Below the pieces are notes generated by a model that searched no databases, had not been told where the DNA came from, and was given only the letters and a program-made list of their open reading frames with translations. Shown here piece by piece: positions 39,913 through 48,108 of a DNA stretch of 64,000 bases. The stretch covers positions 1 to 64,000 of the forward strand of contig CAKZMU010000050.1 in the NCBI GenBank assembly GCA_937129145.1, read 5' to 3'. Origin of the DNA: an uncultured Lacinutrix sp. (GTDB lineage Bacteria > Bacteroidota > Bacteroidia > Flavobacteriales > Flavobacteriaceae). How positions within the stretch are numbered: the stretch's first letter is position 1; each line of letters opens with the position of its first letter. The translations under genes and the position numbers were made by a program.

Positions 39913-41317
39913 GAATGCATATCCAATTGATTCTCAAGTTAGTCTTGATGATTTTTTAATTGGTTCAGATGCTGATAATAAAAATAGAACTAGGAATTAT
40001 TTAATTAGAAGTATATTTTCTACATTTAAAAATTCATTAGGCTTGTTTTCTATTGATTATACTTTTGCTAAAAATCCTAGCTTGGGATATACAGAAAATG
40101 ATTCTGGTTATTTTACAACAAATGATGATAATTCCTTATTTTCCTCAATAAGTCAAATTAACATAAATAAGACAGACCTTAACCAAACTGATGTGACTTC
40201 TCTTGTTTCAGCAGTAAATGGTAATGTTTCTAGTTTCTTAATTGTATTGTTTAAACCATCTGTCTCTGGTGATATATTTTATTTTACAATATCAAGTATT
40301 ATTGATAATAATGAATATTATACATTCAATGTCACAGGTTTTACAGGAGGTTTGGAATTGGATGGTGAAAGTTCTTATAGTGTTAAATTTGATTTAGCAG
40401 GTGTTCCTTCCGTTGTAACAGAAACCGACCCTATATTTGTAGCTTCTGTAGCAGCAAGTATTACAAACACTAATATTACAAACTGGAATACAGCATTCGG
40501 ATGGGGCGACCATAGTACAGAAGGTTATTTAACATCCGTAGCAATTGGTGATGTAACAGGTTTTACGGATAATTCATCAAACTGGAATACAGCATTCGGA
40601 TGGGGCGACCACGCAAGCGGTGGATATCTTACAAGCGAGTCAGACCCTGTGTTTACGGCATCAGATGCAGCAGCGGTTACTGCAGCCAAGATTGCAAACT
40701 GGGATACTGCATTTGGATGGGGTGACCATGGTACTCAAGGTTATCTTACATCATATACCGAAACAGACCCAGTATTCGTTTCTCACCCTGCAAATTTAGG
40801 AGTAACATCAACTACATTGAATAATTGGAATGCTGCTTATTCATGGGGCGACCATTCTTCTGCAGGGTATTTGGAAAATGAAAATATCGACACTTTAGCG
40901 GAATTAAATTCAATAATAACGGATGCTAATTTAGCAGAATATGAAGAAGGTTCTTTTACTCCTGTTCTAAACTCCACTAGTGGAGGGTATACTAGTTCTA
41001 TTTCTTCGGGTTCTTATACTAAGGTGGGAAATCAAGTTACAATCGTTATATTTATTTCTGGTCTTAATGATAGTGGTACTCCAACTGGAGGGGTTTTTAT
41101 AACAGGACTGCCTTTCCCTGCATCGCCTTCTGCTCTACTTAATATTTCAATAAGTAATTCAAGTGTTCCTTTTTACTCTATACACGGAGAAACTTCTGGT
41201 TCATCAATAAATATATACATACAAGATTCTCTTGATGGTACAAACACATCACCATTGACTAACTTATCAATAACAACAGGTACTTTAAGAGTAACTGGAA
41301 CATATATAACTGCTTAA
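39893..41317 (+). CDS. Tail fibre with WGDH repeats (copy 1)
   Basis: 474 aa. An N-terminal adaptor (SQVSLDDFLIGSD) is followed by a coiled/beta region and four repeats of NW(N/D)xAxxWGDHxxxGYL, a repeat common in Bacteroidetes phage receptor-binding proteins; the C-terminal ~130 residues form a head domain (YTKVGNQVTIVIFISGL). Residues encoded by 40416-40749 are duplicated exactly in the next fibre gene. Confidence 0.8.
   Translation: MTRISNKNAYPIDSQVSLDDFLIGSDADNKNRTRNYLIRSIFSTFKNSLGLFSIDYTFAKNPSLGYTENDSGYFTTNDDNSLFSSISQININKTDLNQTDVTSLVSAVNGNVSSFLIVLFKPSVSGDIFYFTISSIIDNNEYYTFNVTGFTGGLELDGESSYSVKFDLAGVPSVVTETDPIFVASVAASITNTNITNWNTAFGWGDHSTEGYLTSVAIGDVTGFTDNSSNWNTAFGWGDHASGGYLTSESDPVFTASDAAAVTAAKIANWDTAFGWGDHGTQGYLTSYTETDPVFVSHPANLGVTSTTLNNWNAAYSWGDHSSAGYLENENIDTLAELNSIITDANLAEYEEGSFTPVLNSTSGGYTSSISSGSYTKVGNQVTIVIFISGLNDSGTPTGGVFITGLPFPASPSALLNISISNSSVPFYSIHGETSGSSINIYIQDSLDGTNTSPLTNLSITTGTLRVTGTYITA
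40416..40749 (+). repeat. 334-bp exact direct repeat, copy 1
   Basis: Identical at every base compared with 41599-41932 (offset 1183). It encodes the WGDH repeat region of the first fibre gene. Recombination between copies would delete 1183 bases, fusing the two fibres in frame. Confidence 0.9.
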
Positions 41318-41319
41318 TT

Positions 41320-41463
41320 GTGAAAAACATTCTAAAAATAATCAGACTTCGGATAATTATATTTTTTGTAACTTTGTCCTTATCTAAAAGTAGATACCTA
41401 CAGGATTCGAAAAATAGACTATTGTTTGACTCCAATTATAACCTTATTAAAAGTAAAAAATAA
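41320..41463 (+). CDS. Small hydrophobic-N-terminus protein between fibre genes
   Basis: 47 aa from a GTG start: VKNILKIIRLRIIIFFVTLS and then a polar tail. Its TAA overlaps the next ATG (TAATG). Could be a tiny membrane peptide or only non-coding sequence. Confidence 0.35.
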   Translation: MKNILKIIRLRIIIFFVTLSLSKSRYLQDSKNRLLFDSNYNLIKSKK

Positions 41464-42977
41464 TGCCAAAAATAAATTCATATATTTTAGACGACAATAT
41501 AACAGGTGGTGAGAGATTGCTAATAAGTGATTTGGATGGTAGTACATCTAATATGCTACTAAGTCAAGTTAGTAGTTATATTCTACAATCAATCAGTTTA
41601 ACAGAAACCGACCCTATATTTGTAGCTTCTGTAGCAGCAAGTATTACAAACACTAATATTACAAACTGGAATACAGCATTCGGATGGGGCGACCATAGTA
41701 CAGAAGGTTATTTAACATCCGTAGCAATTGGTGATGTAACAGGTTTTACGGATAATTCATCAAACTGGAATACAGCATTCGGATGGGGCGACCACGCAAG
41801 CGGTGGATATCTTACAAGCGAGTCAGACCCTGTGTTTACGGCATCAGATGCAGCAGCGGTTACTGCAGCCAAGATTGCAAACTGGGATACTGCATTTGGA
41901 TGGGGTGACCATGGTACTCAAGGTTATCTTACTTCCGTAGATATTTCTGATATCAACACAACTGGAACTGCAAGTTCTACTACTTACCTACGTGGTGATG
42001 GTCAATGGACAACTGTTTCTGGTGGAGGTACTGATGACCAAAATGCAAATGAAGTTCCTTTTTCTCCATATTTAACTCTCACATCAACAGATGTACAATC
42101 TACAATTGAAGAACTTAAGGATGAAGTTGATAATATTTCAGTAGGTGGTATATCGGCAGAAAATCAAAGAAAAATAGATAATTCTAAAAAGTTTAAAAGA
42201 ATAAATCACTCTTCTGATTTTACATTTACTTCTGAAAGCATACTAATAACAGTTAGTCCAGATGAAAATAAGAAACCCAGACACATAGTTTCAGGAACGA
42301 ATAATGTAGTATTTACTGTACCAAGTATAGGGACTGTGGGTGAAGATACGATACTTGTACAAAACTTAGGAACTGGTACTGTGAGAGTGAGACCTGATAC
42401 GGGACAAACTTTTATAGGAAATGATGGTTCAACTAATAATACGAATGGTGACTTTGGAGGAACTTTCACAGAATTTACAATACCCTCTTTTGCGACTGTG
42501 TCTTTATATAAATCGGCAGCTAATGAGTGGTTTGTAGATGGTAATTTCACAATTGCAGAACCCACTCAAACATTAGGAGCAGAACAAGTAGTTAATGGAA
42601 CATTTGATACTGATACTGATTGGACTAAACAAGGAAGTGCAACTATTTCAGGAGGTGTAGGTAATATTGTGGGAGCAGGTAATATTGCTGCTTCACAGGC
42701 AAATATGGTACTTTACCAAGACAACGTATGGAATACGGCAGTAAGTGAAAATGTAAGAGTTACTTTTGATGCAAGATTAGTTTCAGGTACAGGAGATTTA
42801 CAAATGGGTCAAAGGTTCTCCATAATCCATACGCAGACACTTACTACCACAATGACAACTTATACCTTCGACCATAATACGGAAACAGCACAAGCTGCAT
42901 GGGATTGGTTAAGTTTAGGGTGTCCTGTGGGAACAACTATAGAAATAGATAATATTAGTGTAAGAGAGATATTGTAA
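41463..42977 (+). CDS. Tail fibre with WGDH repeats (copy 2) and carbohydrate-binding-like tip
   Basis: 504 aa. Short adaptor (YILDDNITGGERLLISDLDG), three WGDH repeats identical to those of copy 1, a beta region (VFTVPSIGTVGEDTILVQNLGTG) and a C-terminal jelly-roll-like domain (GAEQVVNGTFDTDTDWTKQG). A receptor-binding protein with a different tip from copy 1, suggesting alternative receptors. Confidence 0.78.
   Translation: MPKINSYILDDNITGGERLLISDLDGSTSNMLLSQVSSYILQSISLTETDPIFVASVAASITNTNITNWNTAFGWGDHSTEGYLTSVAIGDVTGFTDNSSNWNTAFGWGDHASGGYLTSESDPVFTASDAAAVTAAKIANWDTAFGWGDHGTQGYLTSVDISDINTTGTASSTTYLRGDGQWTTVSGGGTDDQNANEVPFSPYLTLTSTDVQSTIEELKDEVDNISVGGISAENQRKIDNSKKFKRINHSSDFTFTSESILITVSPDENKKPRHIVSGTNNVVFTVPSIGTVGEDTILVQNLGTGTVRVRPDTGQTFIGNDGSTNNTNGDFGGTFTEFTIPSFATVSLYKSAANEWFVDGNFTIAEPTQTLGAEQVVNGTFDTDTDWTKQGSATISGGVGNIVGAGNIAASQANMVLYQDNVWNTAVSENVRVTFDARLVSGTGDLQMGQRFSIIHTQTLTTTMTTYTFDHNTETAQAAWDWLSLGCPVGTTIEIDNISVREIL
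41599..41932 (+). repeat. 334-bp exact direct repeat, copy 2
   Basis: Second copy of 40416-40749 at offset 1183; identity ends at the codon after GYLT. Confidence 0.9.
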
Positions 42978-44527
42978 TGGCTTCACCTAATGGACAATAC
43001 ATGTTTACAGAGTCTCAAAGGCTTGTTATAAAGGACAGGATACAAAATGGCACACCTAATGTATTTGGTGGGGCTTCTGTATTTATGAACGATGTGAATT
43101 CATTCATTGCTAATCCTTCCGCAAACCGTTACACTTTCTTAGGCTCTGAAACCCCAATAAATGCCGATACTTGTTATTTACCTGTTCCTTTTAATTCAGG
43201 ATGCTCAAATGTTTGGAGTACAAACATCTATCAAGCTGCTATTTATGCATGGGCTTTGGATAACGCTACGGTTGCCCAACAAGTCATCGACCAAGTGGTT
43301 TTAAGGTCGAACGACACAAAGTTGGATTTCAGTAACACGGCACGTTTCCAAAGGGGTTATTTCGCCCCTACTGATGTTCCCTATTTTTATATCATAGCGT
43401 GGATGTCACGAATGTTGGACTGTTATACTCTCCTTGATGACAGAGGTTTAATAACTCTTACAACAACGGAAAGAAATCGTCTTGACCAATGGTTTGAGGA
43501 CTGTAAAGATTGGGATTACTCAATTGTTGACCATAATTACAAACAGTATTGGGGAGACTCTTGGCAAAGTGACGTTTTTAGCGTAAATTCTTTAGCTAAC
43601 GTAGCCTTACCCGATTCAGATGGAAATAGCACCTACTCGAACCCTCCGTTTAAAATTTCGGATGGAAATGGAGGTTTTGTATATCCGAATGGATATTTAC
43701 AAACAAAGCTGCAACCTTGGACAATGGCAGCTTCTCGTTGGAGATATGGAAATTATCTAATGCGTTATGGATGTGCATATAATGATTCTGCATGTAGGGA
43801 AATGTCTTTTGAAGTAAATAAAATGTATTTAGAGTTTGCTGTTTGGCCTGATGGGACGAATATAGATGCAAATAGAATTTTACGTACACAATTATGGAAA
43901 GCTACACATAATTACATAATCGGGGCAATAGCTCAATTATTAACTACTGCTTATATTTTTAAAGTTGCAAAAGTAAATGGATTAGCAGGAATGGAAGCTT
44001 TTACTGGTAATGAAGTTTATGATTTTACTACATCAAGTGGTTTTTCTAGTTACCCATCTTTGAGTGGTTATGTTGGTGGGGATACCGCAGGGGGTCAGAA
44101 AAATATAAAACTTGTAATGGATGCTTATTTAAAATGGTTCAAACAATCACATGGCGATGGTAGTGGGGGATGGAATCCACCTCGATATTCGCCTTTTTCA
44201 AGTGATAATGTTTTAATAGGAAATCATGGTGCAAACGACAGAAATTTTATAAGTGTTTATGCTTTTGCAAATTCTTACTATGATGACCCTGTTTTTAAAA
44301 ATGTATATGAACAAGATGAACCTAACATGCCAAGTAAACTCACTTATGGTGATGGTATGATGACAAATTGGGCAGCTTTCAATTCCACATCAGGTTTCCA
44401 CGGAGCTTTTGTTAATGTAGATATTTTTTATGCCAATAATGACGGTATTTTAGGTGGAGTATCTGAAATAATAGATAATATATTACCTAAAAAACGAAGT
44501 AACTTGATTACATATCTAAATACCTAA
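42977..44527 (+). CDS. Tail-associated protein, possible polysaccharide lyase
   Basis: 516 aa with alpha-helical, aromatic-rich blocks such as NIYQAAIYAWALDN, DHNYKQYWGDSW and MAASRWRYGNYLMRYG that resemble (alpha/alpha)-toroid alginate-lyase-type enzymes. The assignment is by resemblance of pattern only. The C-terminus ends KKRSNLITYLNT, shared with the next protein. Probably a capsule or exopolysaccharide degrading enzyme on the tail. Confidence 0.5.
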   Translation: MASPNGQYMFTESQRLVIKDRIQNGTPNVFGGASVFMNDVNSFIANPSANRYTFLGSETPINADTCYLPVPFNSGCSNVWSTNIYQAAIYAWALDNATVAQQVIDQVVLRSNDTKLDFSNTARFQRGYFAPTDVPYFYIIAWMSRMLDCYTLLDDRGLITLTTTERNRLDQWFEDCKDWDYSIVDHNYKQYWGDSWQSDVFSVNSLANVALPDSDGNSTYSNPPFKISDGNGGFVYPNGYLQTKLQPWTMAASRWRYGNYLMRYGCAYNDSACREMSFEVNKMYLEFAVWPDGTNIDANRILRTQLWKATHNYIIGAIAQLLTTAYIFKVAKVNGLAGMEAFTGNEVYDFTTSSGFSSYPSLSGYVGGDTAGGQKNIKLVMDAYLKWFKQSHGDGSGGWNPPRYSPFSSDNVLIGNHGANDRNFISVYAFANSYYDDPVFKNVYEQDEPNMPSKLTYGDGMMTNWAAFNSTSGFHGAFVNVDIFYANNDGILGGVSEIIDNILPKKRSNLITYLNT

Positions 44528-46260
44528 TGGCAGTATACTATATAACGACATCGGGAAGCAATGGAAACTCAGGAGTTAATGAAGCTAATGCGAAAGCTAT
44601 TGGTTTTTTATCATCTTTAGTTGCAGGGGATACTGCATGGGTAAAGGCGGGTAATTATGGAGAACAAATTATTGTCATAAACAATAGTGGAACTTCTGAC
44701 TCCAATAGGATAGAAATACTAGGTTATAAGAATACTATAGGTGATATCCAAACTTCTTCTATACCTGATAATATAATCAGAACAGTAACTAATGGAGGAA
44801 TCACAGCGCAACCTAAAACGTCGAATACTTTCGATTTGTCATACCCTATAGATGTTCAAACAGCGGAAAGTCCTACATTTATAGAAAATAGAGCAGCTAA
44901 CGATGTGGGTGAGGGGATTGCATTTAGGATAAATAGTGACTACGTTACTCTTAAAAACTTCCAATTCAAGTATTTTGAGAGGTCTGTTTATCTGGATGGA
45001 AACTATACTATACTTGACAATATAACATCTGTTGAATGTGGAGCGCACGACCCATCTGTAAGTAATCCTTTTTTACAATATGCAGGAAAAGGAGTTACTA
45101 TATATAACGATAATCATAAAATATCTAATATAGTCGTTTCGGACGCAGGGGCAGAAGGAATCGTTTGGGTTGAATCTCTTAACGGAGAGTCCGATAATTG
45201 TGTTGTGGTGGTAGGAAAAAATGCACACAACGCAACGGACTATCTCTACATGTTGACAAAAGGAGTTCAAAACAGTACTCATAGAAATACGACTGTAATG
45301 AACTTCGATTGGGTAGACCGTTCCAATCACGGAATTTTATGTAAAGCCGACCCTAATGTTCAAAACGATAGTCCTACAAATTCACCAGTTGCCGATACCA
45401 CATTGCATTGTAGGGATAACACTTTTGATGGTTTTACGATTATCAATCACAATTTAGAACTCCAATTTCCAGAAGCCCTAGAAAATACTTTTAAAAACGG
45501 TCTTTTAATAGCTGCTCCTGATTTTTGGACGGATTCAGGTGTAACTTCTTATGGGCGACAAGATTGGTTTGCTAGAATGGGACTTTTACTTCAAAACGGA
45601 AGTAATAATATGTTCTTTCAAAATCTTATTCTTGTAGACCAAGGAATTACATACAATGCTTGGGATGAAATTATATACGATGGAACGGCACAATTGATTT
45701 CGGCTCAAAATAATGAATATGATAATTTGTTATTCATTAATACGCAAGGTTCTTATCCTGTTTTCGATATAAGACGTTTTGGGGCTGAGAATTTAGGAGG
45801 TGTAGAAGGGACGGGCAATAGACCGCAAGATTATAATTGGAGCGCAGACCACCATACTTTCTACAATTGTACTTTTTATAATTATGGTGATATTTTGATT
45901 CCAAGAAGAAAGTCTTCTGACTTTAATTTTATAAACTGTCTTTTTGATGATATACCAGATGAAACACAGTTTATAACAGATGCCAGAACTTACGATTTCG
46001 ATTACACAAATTCGAATATGGTAAACGGATTCAATGATGGAGGCAGTACTACATCATTACAGCCCATTTACGAGAACGAAGGAAGTTACGATTTAAGACA
46101 GGCAGCGGGAAGTCCTTTAAAAGGCATAAGCGTTGCGAATACGTATAGAGCAGCGGGTGGTGATGTGGGGTGGATGCAGATAGGTTCTGTTGTATTACCT
46201 GTTGTTGATGGTCTACTTTCAAGGAAAAAAAGTAATTTAATAACGTATATTAACTCTTAG
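44527..46260 (+). CDS. Beta-helix tail protein, putative depolymerase
   Basis: 577 aa. N-terminal YYITTSGSNGNSGVNEANA and KAGNYGEQIIVINN match the parallel beta-helix lyases (pectate-lyase/chondroitinase B-like); internal rungs follow (TILDNITSVECGAHD). Ends RKKSNLITYINS, like the previous protein. Coupled by TAATG. Confidence 0.72.
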   Translation: MAVYYITTSGSNGNSGVNEANAKAIGFLSSLVAGDTAWVKAGNYGEQIIVINNSGTSDSNRIEILGYKNTIGDIQTSSIPDNIIRTVTNGGITAQPKTSNTFDLSYPIDVQTAESPTFIENRAANDVGEGIAFRINSDYVTLKNFQFKYFERSVYLDGNYTILDNITSVECGAHDPSVSNPFLQYAGKGVTIYNDNHKISNIVVSDAGAEGIVWVESLNGESDNCVVVVGKNAHNATDYLYMLTKGVQNSTHRNTTVMNFDWVDRSNHGILCKADPNVQNDSPTNSPVADTTLHCRDNTFDGFTIINHNLELQFPEALENTFKNGLLIAAPDFWTDSGVTSYGRQDWFARMGLLLQNGSNNMFFQNLILVDQGITYNAWDEIIYDGTAQLISAQNNEYDNLLFINTQGSYPVFDIRRFGAENLGGVEGTGNRPQDYNWSADHHTFYNCTFYNYGDILIPRRKSSDFNFINCLFDDIPDETQFITDARTYDFDYTNSNMVNGFNDGGSTTSLQPIYENEGSYDLRQAAGSPLKGISVANTYRAAGGDVGWMQIGSVVLPVVDGLLSRKKSNLITYINS

Positions 46261-46273
46261 AACTTTTTTACTT

Positions 46274-46304
46274 TTGGTGGTTCGGAATATAAGTTGTATA
46301 TTTG
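46274..46304 (+). promoter_or_regulatory. Promoter before the 90-aa gene
   Basis: TTG (46274-46276), 20-base spacer, TATATTTG (46297-46304); the ATG follows after ACAATTAAAATTAG. Confidence 0.75.
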
Positions 46305-46352
46305 TATTCGAATTAGACGTTTAACATTATTAACAATTAAAATTAGAACTGA

Positions 46353-46625
46353 ATGAAACATTTAGAATTATTATCAAAAGTACTTCGTTACGCAGGATTA
46401 AACTTGAATCCTCAAATCATCCAATTGGTATTGGACGAGCCAACATCAACTCTTATCAAGAATCTTGATATCACGTTGAAAGAAAATCCAAACCCAAGTC
46501 TTTCTGAAATCGATGACATCGTGTTAGAGATTCAAGAGGCGCAAGCAAAGGCTGCAGAAGCTGCTGCTAAGAAAGCTGCACCTAAAGGTAAAGCAGAATC
46601 AAAGGGTAAATTGGATAAGAAGTAA
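46353..46625 (+). CDS. Small helical protein with basic tail, 90 aa
   Basis: Acidic helical N-terminus and an Ala/Lys-rich C-terminus (KAAEAAAKKAAPKGKAESKG). It may bind DNA or another virion protein. Precedes the spanin-like gene. Confidence 0.65.
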   Translation: MKHLELLSKVLRYAGLNLNPQIIQLVLDEPTSTLIKNLDITLKENPNPSLSEIDDIVLEIQEAQAKAAEAAAKKAAPKGKAESKGKLDKK

Positions 46626-46626
46626 G

Positions 46627-47235
46627 ATGAAACCCATCTATAGATATTTAATAGCATTAGCACTAGGGGCAGTCCTTAGTGCTGCTATTACTTGTAGTCG
46701 AAATGAAGAGCCATCTGTAACTGTGGTAACCAAAACCAAAACGGATACCATTATCAAGGAAGTTATCGATTCAACTAGAATCAAATTCTTGGAAGAGGAA
46801 TTGGCTAAAGCGAATGTTACTGCACAACCTGTTATTATCAATGTTCCCGATGGAACTACGATTAAACCCACAGATAGTATTGCAATTGAAACTACAAAAT
46901 ATGTGGGTAAAGAAGTACTAGATAACGGTACGATAGATTATGAAATCTACGCTGATAGTCTACGAGCAACAAGATTCAAATTGACCACAGAAGATAAGGT
47001 CATTACAAATACAGTTACGAACACGATTACAAAAGTATTACCACCGAAGTCCAAGTTATTTATTACTGGCGGTTTTGACGGAAAGAACTTTTCCCCTCAA
47101 GCAGTTAGTCTAGGACTTATGTACAATATCAAGCAGAAGTGGGGAATTGGGGTAGAGGCTAGGCAAGACTTTTCAGGATTATTGCCACCCAATGACAGAA
47201 CGACACTCGGTGTAAAAGTTTATATTGGTCTCTAA
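46627..47235 (+). CDS. Membrane-anchored periplasmic protein, possible spanin
   Basis: 202 aa. N-terminal membrane helix (YRYLIALALGAVLSAAITC) with a Cys that could be lipidated, a charged coiled-coil-like part (KEVIDSTRIKFLEEELAKAN), then a C-terminal beta-rich half (LFITGGFDGKNFSPQAVSLG) resembling an outer-membrane segment. Located after the tail genes with holin and amidase upstream, it could join inner and outer membranes in lysis. Assignment tentative. Confidence 0.45.
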   Translation: MKPIYRYLIALALGAVLSAAITCSRNEEPSVTVVTKTKTDTIIKEVIDSTRIKFLEEELAKANVTAQPVIINVPDGTTIKPTDSIAIETTKYVGKEVLDNGTIDYEIYADSLRATRFKLTTEDKVITNTVTNTITKVLPPKSKLFITGGFDGKNFSPQAVSLGLMYNIKQKWGIGVEARQDFSGLLPPNDRTTLGVKVYIGL

Positions 47236-47263
47236 TTTTTGGTTTATTACATGATGATTGGTG

Positions 47264-47295
47264 ATGCCCTGCTTCGGTGGGGCATTTCTTTGTTA
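47264..47295 (+). terminator. Terminator before the packaging genes
   Basis: ATGCCC (47264-47269) pairs with GGGCAT (47280-47285) around a CTTCGG-type loop, followed by T-rich sequence. Confidence 0.7.
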
Positions 47296-47306
47296 TTAAT
47301 TTTCCT

Positions 47307-47314
47307 TATCTTTG
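47307..47314 (+). promoter_or_regulatory. -7 element of the packaging operon
   Basis: TATCTTTG, 31 bases before the ATG at 47345; no TTG at the optimal distance. Leader ATAATTAAAATCTTATTAAA is shared with other genes. Confidence 0.5.
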
Positions 47315-47344
47315 TACAATACTAATAATTAAAATCTTATTAAA

Positions 47345-47557
47345 ATGATACGAAAACTATCCTTTGGCACGAACTACAAAGATGCCATGCACTACCAAGT
47401 TGGTCAACAAATGGGAAGAAATACCATTGAGGCTATACGCAGAATAAATCCAAACCATTACGAAATCTACATCAAGGACGAAGAGTCTGTTGTCTATCTA
47501 TGGAAAGAGGTCATAGATATGCCATGTGTTGTTGAATATGACATAAGAGGATTTTAA
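47345..47557 (+). CDS. Hypothetical protein, 70 aa
   Basis: Begins MIRKLSFGTNYKDAMHYQVG, alpha/beta; unknown family. First gene of the packaging operon and coupled to the next by TAATG, so possibly the small terminase position, but it is too short to claim this. Confidence 0.6.
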   Translation: MIRKLSFGTNYKDAMHYQVGQQMGRNTIEAIRRINPNHYEIYIKDEESVVYLWKEVIDMPCVVEYDIRGF

Positions 47558-48108
47558 TGCAGAGTCCTGAAAGTTTCATAGTAACCCCCAAGGAGAAGAA
47601 ATACAAGTCAGGTAAGAAGTTTGGTGACGTAGAGTTCGAAACGGTGACATCCATCGAGAACGCAAAAGACGTTTCCAAAGAAGCAATAGTTGTTGCTTTA
47701 CCTCTAAATTACGATGGCGAGATTGAGGTTGGTGATGAAGTCATTATCCACCACAACATATTTCGGGATTACTACAATCAACGTGGAGTCATGAAGCATT
47801 CAAGAGCATACTTGTATGATGACCTCTACACAGCCATTCCAGAAGAATTATTCCTATACAAGAAGAACGGAGAGTGGAAGCCGAATTTAAACTTCTGCTT
47901 TATCGAACCTATTGAGGAAGATACCATATCAATCCTTGAGGGAGGATTCCTTCCCTTTACTGGTACTGTATGGTTATCAAACGAACATAAAACTAAAGAA
48001 CCTATTGGATTCACACCAGAATCCGAATATGAAGTATGGGTGGATGACAAGCTGTATTACCGTATGCGTGATTCAGATGTTTGTATCTACGACAGATTTG
48101 AAGCATGA
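47557..48108 (+). CDS. Protein of unknown function upstream of terminase, GroES-like block
   Basis: 183 aa. Contains VALPLNYDGEIEVGDEVIIHHNIFR, resembling the VxxGDxVxxxx strand of HSP10-like folds; the rest is beta-rich. Its position suggests a role in packaging, but neither small terminase motifs nor a chaperone role can be shown. Confidence 0.55.
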   Translation: MQSPESFIVTPKEKKYKSGKKFGDVEFETVTSIENAKDVSKEAIVVALPLNYDGEIEVGDEVIIHHNIFRDYYNQRGVMKHSRAYLYDDLYTAIPEELFLYKKNGEWKPNLNFCFIEPIEEDTISILEGGFLPFTGTVWLSNEHKTKEPIGFTPESEYEVWVDDKLYYRMRDSDVCIYDRFEA

